The notes beneath the pieces were generated by a model. That model did not search any database. It saw nothing but the letters and a program-made list of their open reading frames with translations, and was not told the origin of the DNA. A stretch of DNA of 7,859 nucleotides from Akkermansia muciniphila (GTDB taxonomy: Bacteria; Verrucomicrobiota; Verrucomicrobiia; Verrucomicrobiales; V1-33): the NCBI GenBank assembly GCA_943331195.2, contig CALQKQ020000156.1, positions 1 through 7,859 of the forward strand, read 5' to 3'. A program made the translations under genes and the position numbers. Positions 1 through 6,416 of this stretch are shown piece by piece (position 1 is the stretch's first letter; each line of letters starts with the position of its first letter).

Positions 1-643
1 AGGCAGGCGCCACGCCCTCCTGCTCGCTGCGCGCGTTGCACCACTTCACCGCATCGCACCAATTCACATCCGTAACCGGATACTCTGCTCCGCGGCCCGC
101 CCCTTCGCCGATGGCATAGCCGTGGGCCAGCGCCCAAGTGCGCACGCTCTGCCACTCGCCCCATTGCACTTCGTATTTCCCCATATAAAACCCATCCACG
201 CTCTGCGCTCCAGCCCACGAGTCGGCGGGCAACGCGCCGCCCACGACGCGGACCATTCCAGCAGGTGCCACCCCTTCGCCCACCACCACCTTAAACTGCA
301 CCTGCGAGCTGTATTGCCCGTTCCAGTCCAAACCCGCATTCCAGGTCAGCGCTTTTCCGGTTCCGGCGCCGACCGCGGGCCCCACCGCCCCGCTCACCGC
401 GGCCGCAGGCACCGCAAAGGTGGCCCCACCATCTCCAGAAATCTGCAGGCGCACCGCCACCGTCGCCGTGTCCGCGGCGACGTCGTAGGTGATGTCCACT
501 AGCTTCGTCCCCGCCCGCTGCATGGCCTTCAGGTTGCTGACCACCGGATCCGCCGCCCACCCTGACAGAGGCCCTAAAATCAAGACCGCAGCGAACAGAG
601 CCGACGCGCGGCGCGAGGATAAACGGGCGAAAGGAGCGGACAT
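1..643 (-). CDS. SUMF1/formylglycine-generating-enzyme family secreted protein (N-terminal part, cut by window edge)
   Basis: The frame is open from the ATG at 643 to the left edge (214 residues, no stop). Residues 1-31 look like a Sec signal peptide: an arginine-containing start, a hydrophobic stretch near 14-30, and a likely cleavage after GWA. Residues about 33-121 form a beta-rich segment (TKLVDITYD, SGDGGATF, WNAGLDWNGQYSSQ) that I know as an N-terminal companion of FGE-like proteins in Verrucomicrobiota. From about 129 the SUMF1 fold starts: MVRVVGGA, then GFYMGKYEVQWGEW (151-164), then PVTDVNWCDAVKWCNARSEQEG (189-210). In true FGE this fold oxidises a sulfatase cysteine to formylglycine using C-terminal cysteines, which lie outside the window, so enzyme activity cannot be judged; many bacterial relatives only bind ligands. 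The mature protein would be outside the inner membrane. No clear Shine-Dalgarno precedes the ATG. An in-frame GTG further upstream is possible, but the signal peptide fits ATG 643. Confidence 0.85.
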   Translation of the reverse strand, partial: MSAPFARLSSRRASALFAAVLILGPLSGWAADPVVSNLKAMQRAGTKLVDITYDVAADTATVAVRLQISGDGGATFAVPAAAVSGAVGPAVGAGTGKALTWNAGLDWNGQYSSQVQFKVVVGEGVAPAGMVRVVGGALPADSWAGAQSVDGFYMGKYEVQWGEWQSVRTWALAHGYAIGEGAGRGAEYPVTDVNWCDAVKWCNARSEQEGVAPA

Positions 644-741
644 GGGAAAATGGGGCGAGCGGGATGGAGGGCCAGATGCGGCAAAAACCAGCGCGGCGAA
701 AACTCCGCAGCCGACGGCTACCGCCACCGCGCCATCTATCC

Positions 742-768
742 GTTATCAGCTTTATGACCCCTGTCCAA
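742..768 (-). promoter_or_regulatory. Weak promoter candidate for the SUMF1-family gene
   Basis: Read on the minus strand, TTGGAC (763-768) is followed after 15 bp by GATAAC (742-747). Both hexamers match the sigma-70 consensus only in part and the spacer is short. The site lies about 100 bp upstream of the ATG at 643, in a locally A/T-richer patch. It is the best candidate I see before this gene, but it may be chance. Confidence 0.2.
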
Positions 769-1242
769 CAATTCCTCTTCACGGCTATGCCCCAAAAGCC
801 AGATGAGCGCGCAGGCCGCCGCCCTTCCCGCCCTAGATGAAACCGCGCGCCGCCCGCGCGTCACCGCCCGCGCCGCTCATGAAGCCTCCCTCCTTGCGCC
901 TCACCTCCGCCCTCCTCTGCGAGCAGAATGACGAATGGCGCGCCTCCAAAAGGGATCTCGATATGAACCCTGCCCATCCACCCCTCGCCTAACCGCCTAT
1001 TTTACAGCATATCCATTGCGTCGCCCCCTATCGTCCCTCACCAAATGGGAATGCGGCGCGCCCATCCCGCACTGGGTCAGCGAAAAACGAGGAAAGCCAA
1101 AGGGCCAATGCAGTGTCGAAGCCCTTAGCGCCGAAGAAATCAGCAGCTTCAGCAAACTGGCCGCGAGCTAAGGACCCACCGTGAAGCAGCTGGCCGCCGC
1201 GTTCATTCGGCACAGGATGCGCTTCCCATGCCCCCAAAAAAG
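769..1242. other. Stretch with no secure gene
   Basis: Between the SUMF1 gene's upstream region and the tRNA I see no protein I recognise. A 42-codon plus-strand frame (803-931) has alanine/arginine-rich content, no ribosome binding site and no family resemblance. It is followed 3 bp later by the doubtful frame at 935-1171. The minus strand also has an open frame at 1028-1237, but it looks like a shadow of the GC-rich sequence. No rRNA, CRISPR array or insertion-sequence ends are visible. Confidence 0.5.
935..1171 (+). CDS. Doubtful small hypothetical protein, possibly a decayed helix-turn-helix remnant
   Basis: This is a 78-codon frame with no good Shine-Dalgarno before its ATG. The first third uses A/T-ending codons and does not look coding. 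From about residue 38 (WECGAPIPHW) onward codon use looks more normal for the window. The C-terminal part (KPKGQCSVEALSAEEISSFSKLAAS) resembles the linker and first helix of the DNA-binding domain of resolvase/invertase-type recombinases. After the TAA, the same frame continues GPTVKQLAAAF, which would suit the second helix, and then runs to a stop at 1268-1270. A pseudogene broken by a stop codon is therefore possible. Equally, the whole frame could be chance. There is no catalytic domain here. Confidence 0.2.
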   Translation: MARLQKGSRYEPCPSTPRLTAYFTAYPLRRPLSSLTKWECGAPIPHWVSEKRGKPKGQCSVEALSAEEISSFSKLAAS

Positions 1243-1264
1243 TGTCACAACCGATTTGTCACAA
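1243..1264. repeat. 8-bp direct repeat TGTCACAA
   Basis: TGTCACAA occurs at 1243-1250 and again at 1257-1264, a period of 14 bp. It lies between the doubtful frame and the 3' side of tRNA-Asn. The copies are direct, not inverted. The role is unknown: it could be half-sites for a DNA-binding protein, a duplication scar, or chance. Confidence 0.4.
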
Positions 1265-1284
1265 TACTAGCTAGCAGGCCAGTA
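1265..1284 (-). terminator. Possible terminator hairpin after tRNA-Asn
   Basis: On the minus strand, 17 nt past the tRNA's 3' base, TACTGGC (1278-1284) can pair with GCTAGTA (1265-1271): 7 bp including one G-U, with a 6-nt loop. The run after it begins with only two T's. A better T6 run (1236-1241) lies about 25 nt further on. This is a weak candidate for the end of the tRNA transcript. Confidence 0.25.
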
Positions 1285-1301
1285 ACTCCTTAAGAACGCA
1301 A

Positions 1302-1373
1302 CTCCGGCGGTAGGGATCGAACCTACGACCTAATGGTTAACAGCCACCCGCTCTGCCGCTGAGCTACACCGGA
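1302..1373 (-). tRNA. tRNA-Asn (anticodon GTT)
   Basis: The minus strand folds into a full cloverleaf. The acceptor stem TCCGGTG pairs with CGCCGGA (one G-T). The D arm is GCTC...GAGC. The anticodon stem is GGTGG/CCATT with loop CTGTTAA, so the anticodon is GTT. There is a five-base variable loop, and the T arm is GTAGG-TTCGATC-CCTAC. The discriminator base is G (position 1302), as expected for tRNA-Asn. The 3' CCA is not encoded (TTG follows), so it must be added by CCA nucleotidyltransferase. The gene stands alone, divergent from the large debranching enzyme gene. Confidence 0.97.
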
Positions 1374-1382
1374 TTGTCGTTC

Positions 1383-1397
1383 CGCAGCAGTGCTGCG
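1383..1397. repeat. Near-perfect palindrome in the tRNA-Asn leader
   Basis: CGCAGCA (1383-1389) and TGCTGCG (1391-1397) are inverted copies around one central base. The palindrome begins 9 bp upstream of the 5' end of tRNA-Asn, inside the predicted leader RNA, where it could form a small hairpin. It may help 5' processing or be an operator. No function is shown. Confidence 0.5.
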
Positions 1398-1404
1398 AAG
1401 GAGG
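1398..1404 (+). promoter_or_regulatory. Shine-Dalgarno candidate for the debranching enzyme start at 1412
   Basis: AAGGAGG sits 7 nt before ATG 1412, an ideal ribosome binding site and unusual on this G-poor strand. It is the main argument for the long start. Against it, the same bases form part of the tRNA-Asn leader on the other strand, and the first ~39 codons have atypical codon use. Confidence 0.45.
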
Positions 1405-1408
1405 GGCG

Positions 1409-1436
1409 ATTATGCTGGCCTTTGCGTCGAATGCAA
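1409..1436 (-). promoter_or_regulatory. Sigma-70-type promoter of tRNA-Asn
   Basis: On the minus strand TTGCAT (1431-1436) and CATAAT (1409-1414) are separated by 16 bp. The -10 box matches consensus at 5 of 6 positions and the -35 box at 4 of 6. Transcription would start near 1401, about 28 nt before the mature tRNA. The ATG at 1412, the longest possible start of the divergent debranching gene, lies within this -10 box. Confidence 0.6.
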
Positions 1437-4400
1437 GTGCTTTTTGCAAGTGTCGCCCATTCCCCCGAAAAGTCCCGCTTTTTCCCCTGCCCGCAGCGGC
1501 GGCGGCCGCGACCCTCGCTTGCGAAGGCATGAAATCTGCGGCGGATGGGGGGATGTCCGTTTCCCTGACGCAGCTCCCGGCCCCCGGCACGCATCTGATT
1601 CGCCATGCCGGGGATCACGCCCACTTTTCCCTGCGCGCCAGCGCGCCCATGGCGGGCCAAGCTTTTCTCCGCACCAACCTCCGCCAAGCCGCCCGCCGCC
1701 GCGCCGAACTGATCGCCGCCGTGGAAGAGGCCGCCCCACCCCCCGGTCTCGATTGGGAAGATTTGCCCATGCGTTCCGACGGCGACGGGGGCTGGTCCCT
1801 CAGCCTGCCTCTGCCCGAAGTGGGGACCTTCGAAGCCCGCGCTTTCCTCCTGCCCGAGGAGCTGGCCCAACCCCTCTGGCCCAGCGACGACGGCAACGTC
1901 GCCATCAAAGTCGAGCCCGCTTGGACCGCCGCCGCCAATGGCATCTACGCCGCCTTCCCCCGGCTCTTCCGCCGCGCCGCCAGCGACCTCGCCGAAGACT
2001 CCCTCCAGCCCTTGGACGACGCTGGCTACACCGTGATCCCCCCTAGCGGCACCTTCCGCGACGTCGCCGCGCGCTTGGACCACATCCTGGGCGACCTCGG
2101 CTTCAACATTGTGCTGCTCCTGCCGCCCTTCCCCGTCCCCACCACCCATGCGCGCATGGGCCGCTTCGGCAGCCCCTTTGCCGCCCTCGATTTTTACAAC
2201 GTCGACCCCGCCCTCGCGGAATTCGACGGCCGGACAACCCCCCTGCAACAATTCGGCGAACTCGCCGACGCCATCCACGCCCGGGGCCGCCGCCTCTTCA
2301 TCGATATTCCCATCAATCACACCGGCTGGGCCTCGCAATTGATGGCCCAACACCCCGAATGGTTTGTCAGGAACGCGGACGGCACGTTCCACTCCCCCGG
2401 CGCTTGGGGCGTGGTCTGGGCCGATTTAGTTAAGTTAGACTATGCCCAGCGCGCGCTGTGGCAAGAAATCGCCGAAGTCTTCCTCTTCTGGTGCCGCCAG
2501 GGCGTCGATGGCTTCCGCTGCGACGCCGGCTATTTCGTGCCCCAAGCCGTCTGGCAATACATCGCCGCCAAAGTGCGCACCGTATTCCCCGATACCATCT
2601 TCCTCCTCGAAGGACTCGGCGGACCCATCCCCGTGATGCTAGACCTGCTCGGCGATGGCGGCCTCAACTGGGCTTACAGCGAGCTTTTTCAAAACACCGG
2701 ACGCGACGCCATGGACTGGTATCTGCCCCAGGCCATCGCCCAATCCCGCGCCCAAGGCTATCAGATTCACTTCGCCGAAACCCACGACAACACCAGACTT
2801 GCCGCCGTCTCCCCCGCCTGGGCCCGCCTGCGCACCGCCGTGGCTGCACTCTGCAGCCCAGCCGGCGGCTGGGGCCTCACCTGCGGAGCCGAATGGTTCG
2901 CCACCGAACAAATCCGCGTCCACGGCACCACCGCCCTCCAAGAAGGTGCGTCCCCCAATCAAATCGCCGAAATCGCCGCCCTGCAGCGCCTCCTCCTCCA
3001 GCCAGCCTTCGCCGCCGGCGCCGAGCTGCAACTCCTCACCACCAGCAGCGGCTCCGGCGTAGCCCTCCGCCGCATCGCCCAAGACGGCGGCCAGTCCCTC
3101 CTCATCCTCATCAATCTCGACCCCGCTAACCCCACCGAAGTCACCTGGCCCAGCGCCGCGTTCCCCGCCGGATCCCTCGCCGCCGTCCCCTGCGGCGAGA
3201 CTCCCGCCCTACCAACCTGGACCGACCACGAAGGCCGCGTCGCCCTCGCCGCCGGCACCGTCGCCGTGCTCGCCGCCGCCCCGCTCGAGCCCTCGCCCCG
3301 CGACGCCGCCCTCGAACAAAGGACCGCCGCCCTAGCACAACAAATCAAAACGTGGCTCCCCTCCCAACCCAACCTAGCCGATCCTCCCCTAGCCAACTTG
3401 CGCGAAGACCCCGCCGCCTTTTGCCAACACCTCGCCGGCCTCCCCTTCCCTCCCGTCACGATCACAAGCTGGCCCCGCGACCAGAGCCGCGCCGTCGTCT
3501 GGCTGCCCGGCGACCTCCTCCTTATCAAAGCCGAAGCCCCCTTCAGCTTCGCCCTCCACAGCCACGCCGACCCCTCCGCTCACGGCTATAGCCTCCCCGG
3601 CGCCGGAGGCCATTTCGCCTTGCTCACCCGCCCCGCCTTCAGCGAAGGCCCAGCCTCCGTGCAGCTGCGCCTCGCCGACACCACCGGCACCCTGCCCCTC
3701 CATTTGACCGCACCCCTAGCCGATCCCCCCACCGAGGCCAGCGGCCCCCAGATCCGCCTCGATCCCGACCTCCACCTCGTCCTCAGCAACGGCCGCGGCG
3801 CCATGTCCCAACTCCGCGCCGCCTGGGGCACCCTGCGCAGCCAATACGACGCCCTCCTCGCCGCCAACCCCCATCCCGACTTCCCCATCGACCGCCGCAT
3901 CGTCCTCAGCCGCTGCCGCGCCTGGGTCGTCCGCCGCGGCTTTTCCACCGAAATCTGCGCCCTCTGGACCGAACGCGTCCGCATGGTCTCCGCCCAAACC
4001 GCCCGCTGGGACTTGCGCCTCCCCTGCGGCGACGGCCACTGGGTCCGCCTCACCGCCACCGTCCACCTCACCAAAAACCAAGACGCCCTCAGCCTCACCT
4101 TCGAACGCCTCCACGGCGACAACGCCGGCCCTATCACCCTCATCCTCCGACCCGACCTCGAAGACCGCGGCTTTCACGAAAAATGGCACCTCCCCCCAGA
4201 GCGCGTCGCCGCCCTCAACCAAGCCCTCACCATCCGCCCCTCCTCCTTCCTCATGCCCTGCCGCCACGGCCGCCTCCACCTCAGCGCGCCCGGCTCCACC
4301 TTCATCTCCGAACCAGAACGCCTCACCGCCCACCACCCCATCGACGCCTCCCGCGGCCTCGGTTCCCACTCCGACCTCTTCAGCCCAGGCTACTTCTCCG

Positions 4401-5716
4401 CCACCCTCGGCCCGAGCGACCCCGTGGTCCTAGCCGTCGGCCTCGACTCCCTAGCCAACCCCGAAGCCAAGGCCGACCTCGCCCCCACTGACACCGCCTG
4501 GCGCCACTTCACCCTCCAAGAGGCCGTCCGCCAATTCATCGTCAAACGCGACGACTCCCTCACCGTCATCGCCGGCTACCCCTGGTTCCTCGATTGGGGC
4601 CGCGATACCCTCATCTGCCTGCGCGGCATCGCCGCCTCCGGCGAACTCGCCGCCGTGCGCGATATCCTCAAAACCTTCGCGCGCTACGAACAACAGGGCA
4701 CTCTCCCTAACATGATACGAGGCGGCGACGATTCCAACCGCGATACCTCCGATGCCCCCCTGTGGTATTTTACCAGCGTCGCCGACCTGCTGCGCCGCGA
4801 AGGCCACCACGGCTTCCTCGAAGAAATCGTCGGCGGACGCAGCGTGCGCCAAGTCCTCGTCTCCCTCGGCCAAGGCTACGTCAGCGGCACCCCTAACGGC
4901 ATCGCCATGGACCCCGACAGCGGCCTCATCTACAGCCCTTCCCACTACACCTGGATGGACACTAACCACCCGGCCGGCACCCCCCGCCAGGGCTATCCCA
5001 TTTCCATCCAAGCCCTCTGGTTCGACGCCCTCCAGCTCCTCGAAACCATCGATTCCGCCCCCCAATGGCCCGCTCTCCGCGCCCAGGTGCAACAATCCAT
5101 CCTGACGTATTACACCCGGCCAGGCCAGCCCTGGCTTAGCGACTGCCTCCACGGCGCCCCGGGGCAAAGCGCCCGCAACTGCGTCGCCGACGACCACCTG
5201 CGGCCCAACCAACTCCTCGCCATCACCCTCGGTGCCGTCACCGATCCCGCCCGCTGCGCCGGCATCCTGGAAGGCTGCCTCGAGCTGCTCGTGCCCGGCG
5301 CCCTGCGCACCCTAGCGGACCGACCCGTGACCTTCCCCCTCCCCGTGGAGCGGAACGGACAACTGCTCAACGATCCCCTCCACCCCTTCTGGCCCCGCTA
5401 CGAGGGCGACGAAGACACCCGGCGCAAGCCCGCCTATCACAATGGCACGGCCTGGCCTTGGCTCATGCCCATGTTAGCGGAAGCCATGGTCCTCGTCTAT
5501 GGCCCCGCCGCCAAAGCCCGCGCCGCCGGCATCCTCAGCTCCTCCCTGCCCCTCTTCGCCCGCTTCTCCCTCGGATCCCTCGAAGAAATCATCGACGGTG
5601 CCTACCCCCACGCCCCCCGCGGCTGCGGCTCCCAAGCCTGGTCCATCACCGAATGGGTCCGGGTCCGCCAGCTCCTCGAGACCCTGCCGGAATACCCGCA
5701 TCCTCCCGCGCACTGA
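1412..5716 (+). CDS. Bifunctional glycogen debranching enzyme: GH13 alpha-amylase-family domain plus GH133 amylo-alpha-1,6-glucosidase
   Basis: The frame encodes up to 1434 residues, close to the length of eukaryotic debranching enzyme. Numbered from ATG 1412, about 50-190 look like an N-terminal beta-sandwich. The GH13 barrel spans about 205-520. Its region I is DIPINH (298-303), region II GFRCDAGY with likely nucleophile D371 and R369, region III E400 in LLEGLGG, and region IV H458-D459 in AETHDN. A beta domain and linker follow (about 530-770), then a non-catalytic GDE segment (about 780-1030). The GH133 alpha/alpha barrel (about 1035-1428) shows AGYPWFLDWGRDT (1054-1066), DTSDAPLWYF (from 1111), WMDTNHPAGTPRQGYPISIQALW (from 1181), LRPNQLLA, AYHNGTAW (1341-1348) and GCGSQAWSITEW (E1414). 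By family, it would shift maltooligosaccharyl units and hydrolyse the 1,6-linked stub of glycogen in the cytoplasm. All four GH13 motifs look intact. Start: ATG 1412 has AAGGAGG 7 nt upstream, but codons 1-39 look non-coding and overlap the tRNA promoter. ATG 1529 or 1553 are real alternatives. The 3' end overlaps the convergent SanA-like gene. Confidence 0.93.
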   Translation: MLAFASNASAFCKCRPFPRKVPLFPLPAAAAAATLACEGMKSAADGGMSVSLTQLPAPGTHLIRHAGDHAHFSLRASAPMAGQAFLRTNLRQAARRRAELIAAVEEAAPPPGLDWEDLPMRSDGDGGWSLSLPLPEVGTFEARAFLLPEELAQPLWPSDDGNVAIKVEPAWTAAANGIYAAFPRLFRRAASDLAEDSLQPLDDAGYTVIPPSGTFRDVAARLDHILGDLGFNIVLLLPPFPVPTTHARMGRFGSPFAALDFYNVDPALAEFDGRTTPLQQFGELADAIHARGRRLFIDIPINHTGWASQLMAQHPEWFVRNADGTFHSPGAWGVVWADLVKLDYAQRALWQEIAEVFLFWCRQGVDGFRCDAGYFVPQAVWQYIAAKVRTVFPDTIFLLEGLGGPIPVMLDLLGDGGLNWAYSELFQNTGRDAMDWYLPQAIAQSRAQGYQIHFAETHDNTRLAAVSPAWARLRTAVAALCSPAGGWGLTCGAEWFATEQIRVHGTTALQEGASPNQIAEIAALQRLLLQPAFAAGAELQLLTTSSGSGVALRRIAQDGGQSLLILINLDPANPTEVTWPSAAFPAGSLAAVPCGETPALPTWTDHEGRVALAAGTVAVLAAAPLEPSPRDAALEQRTAALAQQIKTWLPSQPNLADPPLANLREDPAAFCQHLAGLPFPPVTITSWPRDQSRAVVWLPGDLLLIKAEAPFSFALHSHADPSAHGYSLPGAGGHFALLTRPAFSEGPASVQLRLADTTGTLPLHLTAPLADPPTEASGPQIRLDPDLHLVLSNGRGAMSQLRAAWGTLRSQYDALLAANPHPDFPIDRRIVLSRCRAWVVRRGFSTEICALWTERVRMVSAQTARWDLRLPCGDGHWVRLTATVHLTKNQDALSLTFERLHGDNAGPITLILRPDLEDRGFHEKWHLPPERVAALNQALTIRPSSFLMPCRHGRLHLSAPGSTFISEPERLTAHHPIDASRGLGSHSDLFSPGYFSATLGPSDPVVLAVGLDSLANPEAKADLAPTDTAWRHFTLQEAVRQFIVKRDDSLTVIAGYPWFLDWGRDTLICLRGIAASGELAAVRDILKTFARYEQQGTLPNMIRGGDDSNRDTSDAPLWYFTSVADLLRREGHHGFLEEIVGGRSVRQVLVSLGQGYVSGTPNGIAMDPDSGLIYSPSHYTWMDTNHPAGTPRQGYPISIQALWFDALQLLETIDSAPQWPALRAQVQQSILTYYTRPGQPWLSDCLHGAPGQSARNCVADDHLRPNQLLAITLGAVTDPARCAGILEGCLELLVPGALRTLADRPVTFPLPVERNGQLLNDPLHPFWPRYEGDEDTRRKPAYHNGTAWPWLMPMLAEAMVLVYGPAAKARAAGILSSSLPLFARFSLGSLEEIIDGAYPHAPRGCGSQAWSITEWVRVRQLLETLPEYPHPPAH

Positions 5717-6356
5717 GGCCGCCGCCCTTCCCCCAGCCCTCCCCTCCCGGCCCCACCACCCACTCCTCCAACGCCGCATTGACCCGCGCCAACCACTCCC
5801 GCACCCGCGTCTTCCCTGACTGCTCCCACGTCAAGCCCGGCCCCCGAAATCCACTCACCTGCATCCCCCGCCGGTCCGCTAACCACAGCGCCCGCGGCAA
5901 ATGAAAGTCGTCCGTCACGATGACGCACGCCGTGATTCCAAACACCTCCCGCGCCCGCTGCACCGAAAGCAGCGTGCGCAGCCCCGCATAGTCCAACAAA
6001 ATCGCCGCCGACGGCACCCCCCGCTCCATCAAGCCCTCCCGCATGTCCCGCGGCTCATTGTAATCCGCCCGCCGATTGTCCCCGCTCACCAAAAGCTGCC
6101 GCACCCGCCCCGCCTTCCACAGCGCCGCCGCCGCATCCATCCGCATCCGCCAATGCGCATTGATCCTCCCCGAAGGCAGCGTCCGACTCGTCCCCAACAC
6201 CAAAGCCACCGGCGCTAGCGGCACCGCTCCCGGGTCGCTCGTAATCCGATCCCGGCTGCGCTGCACAATCCACACATTAAAACCCACCGCCGCCACCAGC
6301 CCGCCCAAGAGGACGGCACCAAGCCAGCGAAGAGGTTGTTTGATCAGCCGTTGCAT
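5646..6356 (-). CDS. sanA: SanA/YdcF (DUF218) family membrane-anchored envelope protein
   Basis: The protein has 236 residues, close to E. coli SanA (about 239). One N-terminal membrane helix (about 11-31) is followed by a DUF218 domain. Motifs in order match SanA: VALVLGTSRTLPSGRIN (50-66), LLVSGDN (88-94), YNEP (99-102), GVPSAAILLDYAGLRTL (113-129), and VTDDFHLPRALWLA (147-160). In E. coli SanA supports the envelope barrier to vancomycin at high temperature; the biochemical activity is unsettled. The bulk of the protein is expected on the outer face of the inner membrane. The tail from about 203 is glycine-rich low complexity; its last 23 or so residues are read from DNA that also codes, on the other strand, for the end of the debranching enzyme (71-bp convergent overlap). 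No Shine-Dalgarno precedes ATG 6356; a C-rich run (G8 on the plus strand) sits there instead. The next gene is divergent, 60 bp away. Confidence 0.88.
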   Translation of the reverse strand: MQRLIKQPLRWLGAVLLGGLVAAVGFNVWIVQRSRDRITSDPGAVPLAPVALVLGTSRTLPSGRINAHWRMRMDAAAALWKAGRVRQLLVSGDNRRADYNEPRDMREGLMERGVPSAAILLDYAGLRTLLSVQRAREVFGITACVIVTDDFHLPRALWLADRRGMQVSGFRGPGLTWEQSGKTRVREWLARVNAALEEWVVGPGGEGWGKGGGLSAREDAGIPAGSRGAGGPGPIR

Positions 6357-6379
6357 CAGGGGGGGGAAAACGCCTTCAT
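6356..6379 (-). other. Possible 7-residue leader frame overlapping the SanA-like start
   Basis: On the minus strand an ATG at 6379, preceded closely by the purine-rich GGGGAAGGGAG, opens MKAFSPP and ends in a TGA that overlaps the SanA-like ATG as TGATG. This arrangement would allow translational coupling for a gene that lacks its own ribosome binding site. One extra base in the eight-base C run would fuse this frame to the SanA-like protein. It may be a coupling leader, the true start hidden by an indel, or chance. Confidence 0.3.
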
Positions 6380-6403
6380 CTCCCTTCCCCACCCGGGCCT
6401 TGC

Positions 6404-6409
6404 TGTCAA
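6404..6409 (-). promoter_or_regulatory. Isolated -35-like TTGACA upstream of the SanA-like gene
   Basis: A perfect TTGACA hexamer lies on the minus strand about 48 bp upstream of ATG 6356. The base window 17 bp downstream reads AAGGGA and does not resemble a -10 box, so this is at most half a promoter. No better promoter is visible for either divergent gene in the 60-bp gap. Position within the gap would also suit only a short leader. Confidence 0.15.
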
Positions 6410-6416
6410 ACCCCCT

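Noticed and set aside
291..782. 163-codon minus-strand frame over the SUMF1-like gene
   Set aside because: Arginine/glycine-rich, no motifs; the neighbouring frame from 643 carries a signal peptide and clear FGE-fold motifs.
1028..1237. Minus-strand 69-codon frame in the gap before tRNA-Asn
   Set aside because: No ribosome binding site and no recognisable features; composition fits a GC-rich shadow, and the opposite frame has slightly better coding character.
1302..1373. Integration (att) site at the tRNA-Asn gene
   Set aside because: No second copy of the tRNA 3' end is present in the window and no integrase gene is seen, so an att site cannot be supported.
1390..2046. 218-codon plus-strand frame overlapping the start of the debranching gene
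   Set aside because: Proline/arginine-rich alternative frame of the real gene, with no motif.
1364..2392. 342-codon minus-strand open frame opposite the debranching gene, starting in the GH13 region and ending in the tRNA leader
   Set aside because: It is glycine/alanine/glutamate-rich with no family resemblance and lies antisense to strongly conserved GH13 motifs. It arises from the C-ending codon bias of the plus-strand gene.
4451..5212. 253-codon minus-strand frame opposite the GH133 domain
   Set aside because: Antisense shadow of the GH133 motifs, with typical valine/glycine/alanine-rich content and no recognisable domain.
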